Part shown: positions 63,199 to 64,000 of the stretch, in pieces
Position numbering within the stretch: position 1 is the stretch's first letter
How the letters are laid out: each line of letters begins with the position of its first letter
NCBI RefSeq assembly: GCF_009708005.2
Contig: NZ_CP052757.1
Location: 2,976,001-3,040,000, forward strand
DNA length: 64,000 nucleotides
DNA from: Cellulosimicrobium protaetiae
GTDB taxonomy: Bacteria; Actinomycetota; Actinomycetes; Actinomycetales; Cellulomonadaceae
Direction of reading: 5' to 3'
Translations under genes and position numbers: made by a program
Notes under the pieces: generated by a model
Database searches by the model: none
What the model was told of the DNA's origin: nothing
The model's input: only the letters and a program-made list of their open reading frames with translations

Positions 63199-63358
63199 GC
63201 GCTCGGTAGCTCGGCCGGCCCGGCCCGGCGCCAGCGCCCCAACAGTGCGACCAGCTCCGCGCGCGGCGGCTTGACCAGGCGATCCTGGCAGGCCGAACAG
63301 GCGACCTTGGCTCGTCAGCCATCCTGGACCAGCCGAGACCACCTGCTCGACGGGACGA

Positions 63359-63375
63359 CCGCCCATCCTGGGCGG
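63359..63375. terminator. Hairpin in the gap after ctaA
   Basis: CCGCCCA-TCC-TGGGCGG is a perfect 7-bp stem with a 3-base loop. It sits between ctaA and a convergent gene, so it may serve both. The rest of 63199-63453 shows no gene. Confidence 0.5.
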
Positions 63376-63453
63376 CGGGCTCGCCATCGAGGGGACACGT
63401 GCACGGTTCGACCTGTCGGACGCATGACGTCGTGCTCGAGCGCGTCGTCAGAC

Positions 63454-64000
63454 CTAGTGCTCGGTGCCCTTGGCGTCAGCCGCCTCGGCGGACGGGAACG
63501 TCAACGGCGTCCATCCGAGCGGCAGGAGGCCGGGGACCCGCGCCCGGGCGCGGTCCTCCGCGTCCGACCACCCTTGGGCGGCAGGGACGCCCGACTCGCC
63601 CACGGCACCCTGCGCGACGCGCAGCCCGACGTCCTCGATGCGCGCGTCGGGCGCGCTGCCACGACGAACCCCCGCGCGCACGCTCCAGGTCCGGTCCGCC
63701 CAGCCGCCGCCCCGCAGGCTCCGGTACTCGCCGTAGCGGGCGGTGTCGGCGTAGTCCCAGCACCACTCCCAGACGTTGCCGAGCGTGTCGTGGAGACCGA
63801 ACGCGTTCGGGAGCCGCGTGGCGACGGGGCGTGGACCGTCGACGCCGTCGTCCGCGGTCCACGCGACGTCGCCGACCGGGCCGTATCGCGGGCCGCTCGT
63901 CCCGCCGCGGCAGGCGTGCTCCCACTCGGCCTCGGTCGGGAGCCGGTAGCCCGCGGACCGCACGTCCCACCGGACGTCCCGACCCTCGACCCGGTACGCC
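63454..64000 (-). CDS. Formylglycine-generating enzyme (SUMF1) family protein, C-terminal part, cut by window end
   Basis: The frame is open through base 64000, so the N-terminus is missing. Visible residues read AYRVEGRDVRWDVRSAGYRLPTEAEWEHACRGGTSGPRYG, then LPNAFGLHDTLGNVWEWCWDYADTARYGEYRSLRGGGWADRTWSVRAGVRRGSAPDARIEDVGLRVAQ. RLPTEAEWE, GNVWEWCWD and RGGGW..... are the FGE-sulphatase domain signature. True FGEs convert a sulphatase Cys to formylglycine; many paralogues have other roles, and the copper-binding cysteines needed to decide are not in view apart from EWCWD. The protein ends in a short non-conserved tail. Confidence 0.88.
   Translation of the reverse strand, partial: AYRVEGRDVRWDVRSAGYRLPTEAEWEHACRGGTSGPRYGPVGDVAWTADDGVDGPRPVATRLPNAFGLHDTLGNVWEWCWDYADTARYGEYRSLRGGGWADRTWSVRAGVRRGSAPDARIEDVGLRVAQGAVGESGVPAAQGWSDAEDRARARVPGLLPLGWTPLTFPSAEAADAKGTEH

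Overview
The window is very GC-rich chromosomal DNA (third codon positions almost always G or C, many GTG starts, genes packed into overlapping operons) from an actinomycete. Gene content suggests a facultatively anaerobic member of the Micrococcales, in the Cellulomonas/Cellulosimicrobium neighbourhood. Reasons are SepH, GuaB1, DUF3710/DUF4193/DUF3093 proteins, CeoBC-type potassium proteins, a SUF operon with SufR, pyruvate formate-lyase, and NAD(P)H nitrite reductase. The genus is an inference; no rRNA or tRNA gene is present to settle it.

Layout. 1-2.1 kb: 3' end of a fadB-type beta-oxidation gene, then a lipoprotein gene broken by an in-frame amber codon. 2.1-7.4 kb, minus strand: PIG-L deacetylase, GNAT acetyltransferase, a SNF2 helicase translationally coupled to a Doc/antitoxin pair, and a GrpB protein. 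7.5-12.3 kb: pflBA, with DosR-like and CRP-like sites in the 376-base divergent gap to a YbdK-type ligase. 12.3-21.3 kb: HAD phosphatase, dxs, guaB1 (GMP reductase), NUDIX hydrolase, DUF1801, acnA with a 28-base palindrome in its promoter, and a small unknown protein. 21.4-33.3 kb: a conserved actinobacterial block matching, from memory, the M. tuberculosis Rv2689c-Rv2701c order: RNA methyltransferase, KimA-like permease, two TrkA-type proteins, DUF3159, OB-fold protein, DUF3710, dut, DUF3093, DUF4193, suhB; then a TRIC-type channel and sepH. 33.3-42.0 kb: thymidine kinase, alkaline phosphatase-type enzyme, DUF5998, a GNAT/acyl-CoA synthetase fusion, parC-type topoisomerase, and an endonuclease V-like gene lacking its start. 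42.2-45.2 kb: a plus-strand accessory cassette (zinc alcohol dehydrogenase, cupin, MmyB-type regulator, sugar acetyltransferase). 45.3-48.0 kb: lysoplasmalogenase, acyltransferase and glycosyltransferase. 48.1-51.2 kb: nirBD with a second DosR-like box. 51.4-52.9 kb: a membrane protein with a C-terminal helix-turn-helix. 53.1-60.2 kb: sufR-B-D-ferredoxin-C-S-U-T. 60.4-63.2 kb: ABC exporter and ctaA. The last bases hold the 3' part of a formylglycine-generating-enzyme family gene.

How the parts fit. pflBA and nirBD are both anaerobic modules and share the same GGGACC-N2-GGTCC operator, suggesting one low-oxygen regulator, with catabolite (CRP/GlxR-like) input on the pfl side. The SUF operon would supply Fe-S clusters to PflA, aconitase and NirB in this same window. 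The two TrkA proteins and the KimA-like permease form a potassium-homeostasis unit. No CRISPR array, insertion sequence, prophage or integrase was seen. No complete new system is evident; the strongest leads are regulatory (shared low-oxygen operator, acnA palindrome, sufR palindrome) plus the membrane-tethered DNA-binding protein and the toxin-antitoxin-helicase operon.
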